DNA of 33,705 nucleotides from Curvibacter sp. (GCA_020248905.1 JADCGR010000043.1:1-33705), one strand, 5' to 3'. Shown: positions 16,952-26,973, numbered from the stretch's first letter. The notes: generated by a model not told the origin, from the sequence alone. Program-made: numbers and translations.

Positions 16952-18061
16952 TCACTCCCCCAGGCAGATCTCCAGGTCGCGCGCGGTCTGCAGCGTGTCG
17001 CTGTCTGCGGGTACGGCCTTCATGCGCCCGGCCACCTCGGCCAGCGGCACATAGACCACATTGGGATGCGCCAGCGAGACCATCACACCCGACAGGCCGC
17101 GCTCCAGCCCGCGCACCGCCGCCGTGCCAAAGCGCTTTGCAGCGATGCGGTCGAAAGACGAGGGGCTGCCGCCACGCAGCAGGTGCCCCAGCACCACGCA
17201 GCGCGCTTCCTTGCCGGTGCGTTGCGCCAGCTGGGCCGCCACCTGCTCGCCGATGCCCCCCAGGCGCTCCGCGCGCCCCACCTCGGCCGCCGCCTGTACG
17301 GCGCGCTGGCCGGCGCGCGGCTGCGCTCCTTCGGCCACCACGACCAGGGTGTAGGAACGGCCGCGGCTGTCACGCGCACGCACCTTGCCCACCACGCTTT
17401 GCAGGTCGTAAGGAATCTCGGGCAGCAGGATGGCGTGCGCACCGCCCGCAATGCCCGCGTGCAGGGCGATCCAGCCCGCGTAGCGCCCCATCACCTCCAC
17501 CACCATGATGCGCTGGTGGCTCTCTGCGGTGCTGTGCAGGCGGTCCAGGCACTCGGTGGCGAAGGACACGGCGGTGTCGAAGCCGAAAGTGGTGAAGGTC
17601 TTGTCCAGGTCGTTGTCGATGGTCTTGGGCACACCCATCACGCGCAGGCCGCGCGCGTGCAGGGCATGGGCGATGGCCAGCGTGCCGTCGCCACCGACCA
17701 TGACCAGCCCGTCCACGCCCTCCCGCTGGCACCAGGCAACGATCTCATCGCCACGATCGACCTCGCTCACGCGGCCGTCGGGGTCGCGTACGGGATAGTG
17801 CAGCGGATTACCCTTGTTGGTCGTGCCCAGAATCGTGCCGCCCAGATGGGCGATGCCACGCACGCGCTGGTACGTTAGCGGCAGCACGCCGCCCTCCGAA
17901 TACAGCTCGGGCTGAAGGATGCCGTTGAAGCCGTCCCGGATGCCCAGGCAGTCCCAGCCACGCCTGGCCGCCGCCCAGACCACCGAACTGATCACGGCGT
18001 TGAGTCCCGGGGCATCACCGCCCCCGGTGCTGATTGCGATGCGTTTTAGGGGCTGCTGCAT
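16952..18061 (-). CDS. 6-phosphofructokinase
   Basis: A 369-residue PfkA-superfamily enzyme phosphorylating fructose 6-phosphate. ISTGGGDAPGLNAVI binds phosphate, GGDGT lies at 123-127, PKTIDNDLD at 145-153 and MGRYAGWIALHAGIAGGAHAILLPE forms part of the sugar site. The glycine at 126 (E. coli G104 position) predicts ATP use, since pyrophosphate-dependent enzymes have Asp there. The lysine at 146 (E. coli G124 position) is the residue usual in PPi enzymes and in the mixed group of ATP-dependent PFKs, so ATP dependence is likely but not certain. Many Comamonadaceae are thought to rely on the Entner-Doudoroff route, which makes this gene metabolically informative. No clear ribosome-binding site is visible. 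Confidence 0.88.
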   Translation of the reverse strand: MQQPLKRIAISTGGGDAPGLNAVISSVVWAAARRGWDCLGIRDGFNGILQPELYSEGGVLPLTYQRVRGIAHLGGTILGTTNKGNPLHYPVRDPDGRVSEVDRGDEIVAWCQREGVDGLVMVGGDGTLAIAHALHARGLRVMGVPKTIDNDLDKTFTTFGFDTAVSFATECLDRLHSTAESHQRIMVVEVMGRYAGWIALHAGIAGGAHAILLPEIPYDLQSVVGKVRARDSRGRSYTLVVVAEGAQPRAGQRAVQAAAEVGRAERLGGIGEQVAAQLAQRTGKEARCVVLGHLLRGGSPSSFDRIAAKRFGTAAVRGLERGLSGVMVSLAHPNVVYVPLAEVAGRMKAVPADSDTLQTARDLEICLGE

Positions 18062-18205
18062 GCCCGGCAGTGTAGCGTCCGGGCCGTCCAGCGAGTGGGT
18101 GGCCTCGCCGCGCGGACGCGCAGCGTTTGGGATCGACTGGGTTCATCGAGTATTGCGGCAACGGCACGCAGCATGGAGGCAGCGGTCAGAGACGGCGATA
18201 AAAGC

Positions 18206-18211
18206 TACAAT
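18206..18211 (+). promoter_or_regulatory. Candidate -10 box (TACAAT) ahead of a small ORF
   Basis: GCTACAAT is a good extended-looking -10 box, 51 nt before the ATG of the 37-codon ORF. No recognisable -35 box occurs at 16-18 bp upstream. A small hairpin, GCCTC-9 nt-GAGGC, follows within the predicted leader. The rest of 18062-18262 shows nothing else clear. Confidence 0.4.
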
Positions 18212-18262
18212 CCCGCCTCCTCAAGGACGAGGCCAATTCGTTCACTCAACCGAGACCCAACC

Positions 18263-18376
18263 ATGTCCACCCTTCTCGCCCTGCTGGATCGTCGCTTTGA
18301 GCGACTCTTCTCCATCCTTGAAAAGCCCACCCTGGACAAACGCAAGAAGTTCGCGTCGACAACCGCGAAGGGTTGA
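18263..18376 (+). CDS. Candidate 37-residue small protein, unknown
   Basis: A short ORF that starts MSTLLALLDRRFERLFSILE and ends KFASTTAKG. The N-terminal 20 residues alternate hydrophobic and charged positions, as in an amphipathic helix; the C-terminal part is lysine/arginine-rich (DKRKK). I recognise no family. Points in favour: a TACAAT -10 box 51 nt upstream, an ATG start with codons like the neighbouring genes, and a hairpin at its stop codon. Against: only a weak ribosome-binding site (GAGAC) and short length. It lies alone between two minus-strand genes. A regulatory RNA is the alternative. Confidence 0.4.
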   Translation: MSTLLALLDRRFERLFSILEKPTLDKRKKFASTTAKG

Positions 18377-18390
18377 GGCAAGGCTTCAAC
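18372..18390. terminator. Hairpin spanning two convergent stop codons
   Basis: GTTGAGGC (18372-18379) pairs with GCTTCAAC (18383-18390) through an AAG loop, eight pairs including one G-T wobble. It contains the stop codons of both the small plus-strand ORF and the minus-strand dehydrogenase. There is no T-run on either side, so termination would be inefficient or factor-dependent. Confidence 0.35.
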
Positions 18391-19297
18391 GATGCCGGCG
18401 GCCGGCGGCGCAGGGCAAGGCCGCCCAGACCTCGGCCGTAGCCGCCGTGTCATGCTCGGCCAGGCCCATGCCCATTGCAGCGGTGTAGACGCTGGCACTG
18501 GCGTTGAGCATGGGCGTGGGGCAATCGACCTCGCGCGCGAGGTCGCCGATGATCTGCATGTCCTTCTGCCAAACCCCCATCTTCATGGTGGCCGGCTGGT
18601 ATCGGCGCGCCAGCATCTTGGGCATGCGGATGCGCATGAGGCCGGTGCCGATATAGGGGCTGTGCCCCATGTGCTGCAGGGCCACTTTGGGATCCAGTCC
18701 CATCTTGCGGCACAGCGCCACCATCTCCGCGACCGCCACGTTGAGCACGGCCACATGGTGATTGGCGGCGAACTTGAGCTTGCTGCCGCTGCCCACCGCC
18801 CCCACGCGCGGAGCGTCCAGGGTGAAATGCGCCAGCCAGGGCTGCACCTGGCGGCAGGCCGCAAGCGGGCCGCTGAGATACATGATCCAGGCCTGCGCGG
18901 GCTGGTCCGTCGCCGTGCCGCTGATCGGCGCGTCCAGCATCACCCTGCGCTGGGCGCGCAGCGTTGCTGCCGCCTTCAGCTTGTCCGCCAGCGGCAGGGT
19001 GCTGGTCTCCAGCAGCACCTGGCCGCGCTTGCGGGGCGGCACATGTGCCAGCGCGCCCAACACGTCGTGCAGCGCCGCAGCCGTGGGCAGGGAGGTGACG
19101 AGAGCATCCGCCTCACGGGCGACTTCGGCGGCGCTACCCAGGGCAGTCCCGCCCGCGCGACGCAGCGCCCGCGACCGGGCGATGTCGGGGTCGTGACCGC
19201 ACACCTCGTGGCCGGAAGCCAGCAGGGCACGGGCCATGGTGCCCCCCATGATGCCCAGGCCGATGATGCCGATGCGGGGCTGCGTGGATGCGCTCAT
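18386..19297 (-). CDS. 3-hydroxyisobutyrate-dehydrogenase-like NAD(P) oxidoreductase
   Basis: A 303-residue beta-hydroxyacid dehydrogenase. The Rossmann motif IGIIGLGIMGGTMARALLASG opens the protein, LDAPISGTATDQPA marks the substrate loop and the catalytic lysine is in GSGSKLKFAANHHVAVLNVAVAEM near residue 172. The family includes 3-hydroxyisobutyrate, tartronate-semialdehyde and related dehydrogenases; the substrate here is unknown. ATG at 19297 is preferred over a frame reaching 19453, since the extra 52 residues overlap the hemerythrin gene and lack homology. It ends 10 nt after the hemerythrin stop, so the two are likely co-transcribed. Confidence 0.85.
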   Translation of the reverse strand: MSASTQPRIGIIGLGIMGGTMARALLASGHEVCGHDPDIARSRALRRAGGTALGSAAEVAREADALVTSLPTAAALHDVLGALAHVPPRKRGQVLLETSTLPLADKLKAAATLRAQRRVMLDAPISGTATDQPAQAWIMYLSGPLAACRQVQPWLAHFTLDAPRVGAVGSGSKLKFAANHHVAVLNVAVAEMVALCRKMGLDPKVALQHMGHSPYIGTGLMRIRMPKMLARRYQPATMKMGVWQKDMQIIGDLAREVDCPTPMLNASASVYTAAMGMGLAEHDTAATAEVWAALPCAAGRRHR

Positions 19298-19307
19298 CCT
19301 AACGCCC

Positions 19308-19796
19308 CTAGCAGGCCTGACCGGGCTCGTGGCCGCAAGAAGGCTCGTCGGCCCCGGCCAGCACGGGCGCGCCGGCGCGAAAGCTTTCGCTGCCGGTGTC
19401 AAAGCCCTTTTCCTGCAGGTAGGCAACAAGGCCTGCGTCCATGGTATCCGCATGGCCCGGAAACCATTCGACCAGGGCCTCGATCATGCTGCCGATGTAC
19501 TCGGGCTCGCCGTTGAACGCGCGACCTTCCACTTCTTTCATCACCTGCAGCACGCTGGCGTGCTGTCCGAAATGGCAGAAGTCCTCAGCGATGCCGCAGG
19601 CGCGCATCCAGCGCTCTTCCATGGCGAAATGCTCCACCGTGTGCTTGAGCAGCTGGCGGTAGACCTCCAGTTTCTGCTCGGGCGGCGCCGCAGTGGTGGC
19701 GTTGATGAGATCGACGAACTCCTCGTGCGTATGGTCGGTGCGGGCGTCGCCCAGCATGAGGGATACGCTCCAGGTAAGGGTGCTGGCGGCAGACAT
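19308..19796 (-). CDS. Bacteriohemerythrin
   Basis: A 162-residue single-domain hemerythrin that binds O2 at a di-iron site. Candidate ligands in order are H24 (DHTHEEF), H52 or H56 with E60 (HTVEHFAMEE), H75 and H79 (HFGQH), and H115 with D120 (HADTMD). The pattern H...HxxxE...HxxxH...HxxxxD is complete. After the domain, residues from about 125 form a Cys-containing tail (EPSCGHEPGQAC) not seen in typical members, with two cysteines near the end. It sits between argH and the dehydrogenase on the same strand, 15 nt after the argH stop. Roles in oxygen storage or delivery are known for relatives. Confidence 0.88.
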   Translation of the reverse strand: MSAASTLTWSVSLMLGDARTDHTHEEFVDLINATTAAPPEQKLEVYRQLLKHTVEHFAMEERWMRACGIAEDFCHFGQHASVLQVMKEVEGRAFNGEPEYIGSMIEALVEWFPGHADTMDAGLVAYLQEKGFDTGSESFRAGAPVLAGADEPSCGHEPGQAC

Positions 19797-19811
19797 GGTG
19801 ATCCTTGCTTG

Positions 19812-21263
19812 TCAACCCAGACGGGCGCGATGGCGGGCGATCTGGGCCTTGACCTGGGCCGGCGCCGTGCCGCCCAGCGTGTGGCGCGCCTCGAGTGAGC
19901 CGCGCAGCGAGAGCACGTCGTAAACGTCTTTCGTGATGCCGGGATGGAAACCCTGCAGTACCGTCAGCGGAAGCTCCGACAGATCGCAGTTGTGGCTGAT
20001 GGCCGCCTTGACGGCGCGGGCCACGGTCTCGTGCGCATCGCGAAAAGGCAGGCCTTTCTTCACCAGATAGTCCGCCAGATCGGTGGCGGTGGCGTAGCCT
20101 TTCAGGGCCGCCTGCTCCATGGCCGGCACGTTGACGGTAATACCGCCTTCGAGCCTGCCGGTGGCAGGGTTGGGCTGGCCGCCCACCATCTCGGTGAAGA
20201 TGCGCAGCGTGTCCTTGAGCGTATCCACCGTATCGAACAAAGGCTCCTTGTCTTCCTGGTTGTCCTTGTTATAGGCCAGGGGCTGGCCCTTCATCAGGGT
20301 GATCAGCCCCATCAGGTGGCCCACCACGCGGCCGCTTTTGCCGCGCGCGAGCTCGGGGACGTCCGGGTTCTTCTTCTGCGGCATGATCGAAGAGCCGGTG
20401 GTGAAGCGGTCGGCAATCTTGATGAAGCCGAAGTTCTGGCTCATCCACAGGATCAGCTCCTCGCTGAAACGGCTGATGTGCACCATGACCAACGTCGCTG
20501 CAGCCGTGAACTCGATAGCGAAGTCGCGGTCACTTACCGCGTCCAGGCTGTTCTGGCAAACAGCGGGCTGGCCGCGCTCGTCGATCATGCCCAGGGTGCG
20601 GGCCACGCGCTCGCGGTCGAGCGGGTAACTGGTACCCGCCAGGGCAGCGCTGCCCAGGGGCAGGCGGTTGACGCGGCGGCGCACGTCGGCCATACGTTCG
20701 GCGTCGCGCGCAAACATCTCCACATAGGCCAGCATGTGGTGGCCAAAGCTCACGGGCTGAGCCACCTGCAGGTGCGTGAAGCCCGGCAGGATGACGTCCA
20801 CGTTCTGCTCGGCCACCGTGAGCATGGCCTTCTGCAGGTCGTTCAAAAGACTGCCGATGAGGTCAATCTCATCGCGCAGCCAAAGGCGCACGTCGGTCGC
20901 GACCTGGTCGTTGCGGCTGCGGCCGGTATGCAATCTCTTACCCGCGTCCCCCACCAACTGGGTCAGGCGCGCCTCGATGTTCAGGTGGACATCCTCCAGA
21001 TCGAGCTTCCATTCGAACGTGCCACGTTCGATCTCGGCGCGGATCTGGGCCATGCCGCGCTCAATGGCGGCAAGGTCCTCGGCCCCGATGATCTTCTGCG
21101 CGGCCAGCATCTTGGCGTGGGCCAGGCTGCCGGTGATGTCTGCGTCCCACAGGCGCTGGTCGAAGAAAACGCTGGCCGTGTAACGCTTGACCAGCTCGCT
21201 CATGGGCTCAGAGAAGAGTGCCGACCAGGCTTCGGATTTCTTGTCGAATTGGTTGTGGGGCAT
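19812..21263 (-). CDS. argH: Argininosuccinate lyase (ArgH)
   Basis: Splits argininosuccinate into arginine and fumarate, the last step of arginine synthesis. The 483-residue protein has the fumarase/aspartase-superfamily signature [20 protein letters not shown] at about 290-310, with the catalytic serine in the GSS loop. [20 protein letters not shown] and [18 protein letters not shown] are ArgH-specific. Length is normal. The ATG gives [20 protein letters not shown], the expected start. It is the first gene of a probable three-gene unit with the hemerythrin and dehydrogenase genes. Confidence 0.97.
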   Translation of the reverse strand: MPHNQFDKKSEAWSALFSEPMSELVKRYTASVFFDQRLWDADITGSLAHAKMLAAQKIIGAEDLAAIERGMAQIRAEIERGTFEWKLDLEDVHLNIEARLTQLVGDAGKRLHTGRSRNDQVATDVRLWLRDEIDLIGSLLNDLQKAMLTVAEQNVDVILPGFTHLQVAQPVSFGHHMLAYVEMFARDAERMADVRRRVNRLPLGSAALAGTSYPLDRERVARTLGMIDERGQPAVCQNSLDAVSDRDFAIEFTAAATLVMVHISRFSEELILWMSQNFGFIKIADRFTTGSSIMPQKKNPDVPELARGKSGRVVGHLMGLITLMKGQPLAYNKDNQEDKEPLFDTVDTLKDTLRIFTEMVGGQPNPATGRLEGGITVNVPAMEQAALKGYATATDLADYLVKKGLPFRDAHETVARAVKAAISHNCDLSELPLTVLQGFHPGITKDVYDVLSLRGSLEARHTLGGTAPAQVKAQIARHRARLG

Positions 21264-21418
21264 GGCAGGCAGGTGTAAGAGGAGGAACGGGCAACAGGGC
21301 CCCGCGCGGTGTTACTGGCTCCCGCGCGCTTGCGCATGCGGCCAATTCACCAACAATCGGGCCAGGGACCTCCCCGTAGGAAAGCAAACAGATTTTATCG
21401 GCCTTCCAGGAACCGCCC

Positions 21419-21514
21419 ATGCCGGCCACGACGCCGCAGCCGCGGAACCCGATGCTGTCCGACGCCTGCCAGGTTGGCGTGGCGCTGCGTGCCGTGCTTT
21501 TTTGGAGGCCGTAG
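21419..21514 (+). pseudogene. Remnant of LytS/AlgZ-type sensor kinase N-terminus
   Basis: From the ATG at 21419 a 31-codon frame ends at TAG (21512). Residues such as LSDACQVGVALRAVLF resemble the N-terminal start of betaproteobacterial AlgZ/LytS-type sensor kinases (a DACNxGxVLRAVLFVE-like segment in my recollection). Everything after this, including the transmembrane and kinase domains (over 300 codons), is absent. What follows directly is the end of a response regulator. A one-base shift in a T6 run near 21500 would let the reading continue. The upstream space 21264-21418 shows no gene. Confidence 0.5.
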
Positions 21515-21966
21515 TGGCCCTGGACCACCCAACCAAGCCCGCGCGGCTGGAGCGGCGGCAGCAGGCCCTGCAGAAGGTCGAGCGCGTGCTGCGCGGCCGG
21601 GCCGGTGGCGGCGCCACGGCCGGGGGCGACAGCCGGCTGATCCAGGAGCGCGGGCACACCGAGCGCTTCCCGCTGGCCGAGGTGCTGTACTTCAAGGCCG
21701 CGCTCAAGTACATCACGGTGCGCACACCGGCCAAAACCTAGATCCTCGACGGCGCGCTCAGCGAGCTGAAAGAGAGGTATGGGGCAGACTTCCTGCGGGT
21801 GCACCGCAATGCGCTGGTGGCCCGCCGCGCCGAAGGCGCGCTGGAAAAACACGTGGACCCTGAGGAGGGGCAGGGCTGGGCGGTCCGACTGCGGGGCGTG
21901 GACGAGTTGTTATCTGTCTCGCCCCGGCGGCTTTCTGCGGTGCGCGAGGCCATCGCCGCGAACTCA
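21515..21966 (+). pseudogene. Remnant of LytTR response regulator (AlgR/LytR-like)
   Basis: Read in one frame this gives the end of a receiver domain (PTKPARLERRQQALQKVERV), a linker, then a LytTR DNA-binding domain: RFPLAEVLYFKAALKYITVRT, an in-frame TAG at 21739-21741, then ILDGALSELKERYGADFLRVHRNALVAR, GWAVRLRGVDELLSVSPRRLSAVREAI. The first 80 or so residues of the receiver domain, including the phosphorylated aspartate, are missing. The normal stop codon is also lost, and the frame runs on antisense into lolA. The locus is therefore non-functional. Its other half is the sensor-kinase fragment just upstream. Confidence 0.75.
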
Positions 21967-21977
21967 AGCCTTGCGTC

Positions 21978-22634
21978 TTACTGGCGGATCACGTCGGCAC
22001 CTGCCGGCGGCCGGAAGCGGAAGGTGTCCGCAGGCAGGTTGACGTTGAGCTGCACGCCGCTGAATGTCAGCAGCGAGCGTTGGCCGAAGCTGTCAACGAT
22101 CTCCAGGGCCGCAAGTTCTGCGGTCTTGCGCCCTCCCGCGACGGTTTCCCGCAGGCCCACGCGCACGCTCTGCACCTGACCATCGCGCGCACGCGGCGTG
22201 GCCTGCACCCATTGCAGGCCATCCCGCTCGGGCGCGTTGGCAAGCTGGTAGTCAAGCTGCAGGGCCTTGAGGTCCGCCGCCGAGGCGATGAGGGCGGCTG
22301 GCGTGCTGCCCAGGGCGCTGGCCTGGGGACGGGCGGTGACCTGGTTCAGATCGACATCATGAAGCCAGAGCGTCTGGCCGTCGGCCACGATGGTCTGTGG
22401 CAGGGGCTTGCCATAAACGAAACGGAAGCGGCCGGGCCGCTGAAACTCGAAGGTACCGCCAGAAACACGCGTGCGCGCCACCTGCCCCTCGCGCGGCGGG
22501 GAGGTCACGACCTGCGTGAAATCAGCGCGACCGCTGGACGCGGTACGCAGGAAAAGCTCCAGCGCGTCCAGCCCGTCTGCACGCGCGGCCAGGCAGAGCA
22601 AGGCCACGAAAAAAACAGCGCACAGTTGTCTCAT
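21978..22634 (-). CDS. lolA: Outer-membrane lipoprotein carrier LolA
   Basis: Periplasmic chaperone that takes lipoproteins from LolCDE to LolB. The 218-residue product has a cleavable signal (MRQLCAVFFVALLCLAARA, then DGLDALELFL) and the LolA core: FTQVV, GTFEFQRPGRFRFVYGKPLPQTIVADGQTLWLHDVDLNQV and LTFSGVQLNVNLPADTFRF at the end. ATG at 22634 is used; a GTG at 22643 that overlaps the ftsK stop is possible. The ftsK-lolA order is common in gamma- and betaproteobacteria. The 3' end lies next to the decayed response-regulator remnant. Confidence 0.93.
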   Translation of the reverse strand: MRQLCAVFFVALLCLAARADGLDALELFLRTASSGRADFTQVVTSPPREGQVARTRVSGGTFEFQRPGRFRFVYGKPLPQTIVADGQTLWLHDVDLNQVTARPQASALGSTPAALIASAADLKALQLDYQLANAPERDGLQWVQATPRARDGQVQSVRVGLRETVAGGRKTAELAALEIVDSFGQRSLLTFSGVQLNVNLPADTFRFRPPAGADVIRQ

Positions 22635-22639
22635 GAGAT

Positions 22640-24997
22640 TCACTCGGCCCGGGCCGGTACCAGGATGTCGCGCTGGCCGTTGGTGCTCATGGCGCTGACC
22701 AGCCCAGCCTTCTCCATGTCTTCCACCAGTCGCGCGGCGCGGTTGTAGCCGATCTTGAGGTGGCGCTGCACCAGCGAGATGCTGGCCTTGCGGTGCTTGA
22801 GCACGATCTCCACGGCCTGGTCGTACATGGGATCCTTTTCGCCACTGAGGCCGCCGTCCCCGACCGCGGCGCCGTCCTCACCGTCGACCGCGCCGCCTTC
22901 CAGCACGCCCTCGATGTAGTCCGGTGCGCCCTGGCTCTTGAGGTAGCTCACGACGCGGTGCACTTCCTCGTCGCTGACGAAAGCACCGTGCACACGGATC
23001 GGCAGGCCCGTGCCGCTGGCCATATAGAGCATATCGCCCATACCCAGCAGGGCCTCGGCACCCATCTGGTCGAGGATGGTGCGGCTGTCGATCTTGCTAC
23101 TGACCTGGAAGGCAATACGGGTCGGAATATTGGCCTTGATCAGACCGGTGATGACGTCCACGCTGGGACGCTGCGTGGCCAGGATCAGGTGAATGCCGGC
23201 GGCGCGCGCCTTCTGCGCCAGGCGGGCAATGAGCTCCTCGATCTTCTTGCCCACCACCATCATCAGGTCGGCCAGCTCGTCTATGACAACCACGATGTGC
23301 GGCAGACGCTCCAGCGGCTCAGGCGATTCAGGTGTGAGGCTGAAGGGGTTGTAGATGAACTGCTCTTTCGCCTCGGCTTCGTCGATCTTGTGGTTGTAGC
23401 CTGCCAGGTTACGCACCCCCAGCTTGCTCATGAGTTTGTATCGGCGCTCCATCTCGGCCACGCACCAGTTCAGGCCGTGCGCGGCCTGCTTCATGTCGGT
23501 GACCACCGGGGCCAGCAGGTGAGGGATACCTTCATAGACCGACATCTCCAGCATCTTGGGGTCGATCATGAGCAGGCGCACATCACGCGCCTCGGCCTTG
23601 TACAGCAGGCTCAGGATCATGGCGTTGATGCCGACCGACTTGCCGGAGCCGGTGGTACCGGCCACCAGCACGTGCGGCATCTTGGCGAGATCGGCCACCA
23701 CCGGGTTGCCCACGATGTCCTTGCCCAGGCCCATCGTGAGCAGGGACTTGGCCTCGTTGTAGACCTGCGAGCCCAGGATCTCGGAGAGCTTGATGGACTG
23801 GCGCCGCGCGTTGGGCAGCTCCAGCGCCATGTAGTTCTTGCCCGGGATGGTCTCGACCACGCGGATAGACACCAGGCTGAGCGAGCGCGCGAGATCCTTG
23901 GCCAGACCCACGATCTGGGAGCCCTTGACGCCGGTGGCTGGCTCGATCTCGTAGCGGGTGATCACCGGGCCAGGCTGGGCCAGGACCACGCGCACTTCCA
24001 CGCCGAAATCCTTGAGGCGCTTCTCGATCAGGCGACTGGTCATCTCGAGCGTCTCGGGCGACACGGTCTCCTGACGGCCCTGGGCCCCGTCAAGCAGATC
24101 CACCTGCGGCAGTCGCGAGTCGGGCAAGTCGGCAAACAGGGGCTTCTGGCGCTCCTTTGCCACGCGCGTGCTCTGGGGCACCTCGACGATCACAGGCTCA
24201 ATGAGGACCGGCGGTGCATGCTGCTCGACGATCTCTTCACGCTCCTCCAGCACTCCCTCCTGGCGCTCACGCGCGGCCCGCTGGCCCAGGGCCAGGTCCT
24301 GGGCCATCTCGCGCCGGGCGCGACGCGCATCGATGAAGTCCTGCACCCATGCGCCGATGCGCTCGGCCACCTGCCCCCAGGAAAACCGGAACACCAGCGC
24401 CACGGCCAGCACCCACAGGCCGATAGCCAGCAGGGCCGAGCCGGTTGCTCCCAGCCACTGCACGGCCAGCGGCCCGATCCAGTAGCCCAACACACCACCC
24501 GCATGCCCCGGAAGATAGGCTTCAAGACGGTGGAAGCGAGACCATTCGATGGCGGTACTGGCCAGCAACAACAGCGCCAGGCCTGTCCAGAAACCCCAGC
24601 GGCTTGCAACAAAACGGCTCAGCCACCCCGCTGACGCACCGGCCGCTGTTGCCAAGTCTGGCAGGTCCGGGCCACGCAACCAACGCGCCAGCGCCGACAG
24701 CCAGACGCGGACAGCCGCTGCGTAGCACCACCAGACGGAAAAACCCAGCAGGTAATAGCTTGCGTCCGCGAGGCGGGCACCCAGCTGGCCGCCGCGGTTG
24801 CGCACGGCGCTGCCGTCGCCCGAAGTGGACCAGGCGGCATCGGCCAGATCATGGCTGAGAAGCACCAGCAACCAGTAAGCCAGCAGCACGAAGCTGATGA
24901 ACAGGAGCGCTTCGCCCGAAAAGCGGCCACGGCCGGAGCGCGTGGGCGCTGTGTCGGCCGCGTCATCGGAATTCAGCGTGTGGAGTCGGTAGCTCAT
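22640..24997 (-). CDS. ftsK: DNA translocase FtsK
   Basis: Septal DNA pump that clears and sorts chromosome dimers at division. The 785-residue protein has an N-terminal membrane domain with about four hydrophobic segments up to residue 210, a charged linker shorter than that of E. coli FtsK, and then the RecA-like motor with Walker [16 protein letters not shown] (about 444) and Walker [16 protein letters not shown] (about 570). The C-terminal gamma winged helix ([40 protein letters not shown]) reads KOPS sites. The length fits the SpoIIIE/short-FtsK class. The gene overlaps or abuts lolA and lies 33 nt after the Crp-family gene. Confidence 0.96.
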   Translation of the reverse strand: MSYRLHTLNSDDAADTAPTRSGRGRFSGEALLFISFVLLAYWLLVLLSHDLADAAWSTSGDGSAVRNRGGQLGARLADASYYLLGFSVWWCYAAAVRVWLSALARWLRGPDLPDLATAAGASAGWLSRFVASRWGFWTGLALLLLASTAIEWSRFHRLEAYLPGHAGGVLGYWIGPLAVQWLGATGSALLAIGLWVLAVALVFRFSWGQVAERIGAWVQDFIDARRARREMAQDLALGQRAARERQEGVLEEREEIVEQHAPPVLIEPVIVEVPQSTRVAKERQKPLFADLPDSRLPQVDLLDGAQGRQETVSPETLEMTSRLIEKRLKDFGVEVRVVLAQPGPVITRYEIEPATGVKGSQIVGLAKDLARSLSLVSIRVVETIPGKNYMALELPNARRQSIKLSEILGSQVYNEAKSLLTMGLGKDIVGNPVVADLAKMPHVLVAGTTGSGKSVGINAMILSLLYKAEARDVRLLMIDPKMLEMSVYEGIPHLLAPVVTDMKQAAHGLNWCVAEMERRYKLMSKLGVRNLAGYNHKIDEAEAKEQFIYNPFSLTPESPEPLERLPHIVVVIDELADLMMVVGKKIEELIARLAQKARAAGIHLILATQRPSVDVITGLIKANIPTRIAFQVSSKIDSRTILDQMGAEALLGMGDMLYMASGTGLPIRVHGAFVSDEEVHRVVSYLKSQGAPDYIEGVLEGGAVDGEDGAAVGDGGLSGEKDPMYDQAVEIVLKHRKASISLVQRHLKIGYNRAARLVEDMEKAGLVSAMSTNGQRDILVPARAE

Positions 24998-25030
24998 GTT
25001 TCAGGGTCCAGCCCGCACGGGGCGTCAGCG

Positions 25031-25708
25031 TCAGCGCGGCCTGGACCGCCGCTCCTTGACGTGCATGGCCCCGCCCTCCAGAGGCGTGACGAAGCCCTGC
25101 TCCTCGAAGTCCTTCATCACGCGGCTGACCATTTCGCGGGAGGCGCCGACCATCTTGGCGAGGTCCTGGCGCGAAAGCCTCTCGCGGATGATCATGTCGC
25201 CCGCGGGAGCAGCCTCAGCCGTGTCCAGAAGAACGTTGGCCACGCGGCCATAGACGCTCATGAGCGCCAGCGAGCCAATCTTGCGGTCGGCGTGACGCAA
25301 TCGCTGGACCAGGCCGCGCATGATGCCGTAGGCCATGGGGTCACATTCGGTCAGGCTGCGCAAGAACTCTGAGCGGCCAAGCTCGAGCACATCGGTCTGG
25401 GTCTCTGCCTCAACCGAGGCTGAGTGCACGTCGTTGTCGATCAGGCTCATCTCACCGAAGTAGTCACCGGACTGCAAAGTGGCCAGGATGACCTCGCGCC
25501 CGTTGCCGCTGTTGGTCATGAGCACACGTGCACGGCCGGACAGGATGATGGACAGCGCATCGGACTTCTCGCCCTGCTGCACCACGCGCTCGCCGCGCTT
25601 GACGCGCCGCTTCACGACCGCCGCCGCCAGCGACTGCAAGTGTTCATCGGACAACATGGAAAACAACGGGACCCGTCGCAACAAATCCTGGTTGGTCAGC
25701 ATTGACAT
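25031..25708 (-). CDS. Crp/Fnr-family transcriptional regulator
   Basis: A 225-residue regulator. An N-terminal cyclic-nucleotide-binding-type domain (DALSIILSGRARVLMTNSGNGREVILATLQSGDYFGEMSLIDN) is followed by a dimer helix and a Crp-type winged HTH with RLSRQDLAKMVGASREMVSRVMKDFEEQGFV. Only one cysteine (SLTECDP) is present, so an FNR-type iron-sulfur cluster is excluded. The domain is similar to CRP but the cAMP-contact arginine cannot be confirmed by eye. ATG at 25708 is chosen; an in-frame ATG at 25732 is also possible. It is divergent from trxB and first in a probable crp-ftsK-lolA unit. Confidence 0.85.
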   Translation of the reverse strand: MSMLTNQDLLRRVPLFSMLSDEHLQSLAAAVVKRRVKRGERVVQQGEKSDALSIILSGRARVLMTNSGNGREVILATLQSGDYFGEMSLIDNDVHSASVEAETQTDVLELGRSEFLRSLTECDPMAYGIMRGLVQRLRHADRKIGSLALMSVYGRVANVLLDTAEAAPAGDMIIRERLSRQDLAKMVGASREMVSRVMKDFEEQGFVTPLEGGAMHVKERRSRPR

Positions 25709-26812
<1,104 letters not shown>

Positions 26813-26814
26813 CC

Positions 26815-26907
26815 TGCGGCCTCCCCCAGGCTCCGTTCCCTTCGGTCACTGCGCCCCCTCCTGCTTAGCGCAAGGGGGCGCACCCAACGACCCGGCAAAG
26901 CCGGTTG
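26815..26907 (-). repeat. Intergenic palindromic repeat, copy C (behind trxB)
   Basis: Read on the minus strand it runs AACCGGCTTTGCCGGGT, then CGCCCCCTTGCGC...AGGAGGGGGCG, then CGAAGGGAACGGAGCCTGGGGG. Both ends match copy B and the core matches copy A. In the direction of trxB transcription it begins two or three bases after the stop codon with the CCCCCAGGCTCCG side first. It can fold into two hairpins. Confidence 0.75.
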
Positions 26908-26973
26908 CGTGGGTGCCCTGGCACGGGCCTGCGCTTACGCGCGGCCAACTCAGTCTGAAGCATCAAATCTGGC

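Noticed and set aside
22760-24634. 624-codon plus-strand frame
   Set aside because: Antisense to ftsK, His/Leu/Asp-rich with no motif; the ftsK Walker motifs show which strand is real.
25031-25708. Idea that the Crp-family protein is an FNR-type oxygen sensor
   Set aside because: Only one cysteine is present, so a [4Fe-4S] cluster cannot be bound in the FNR way.
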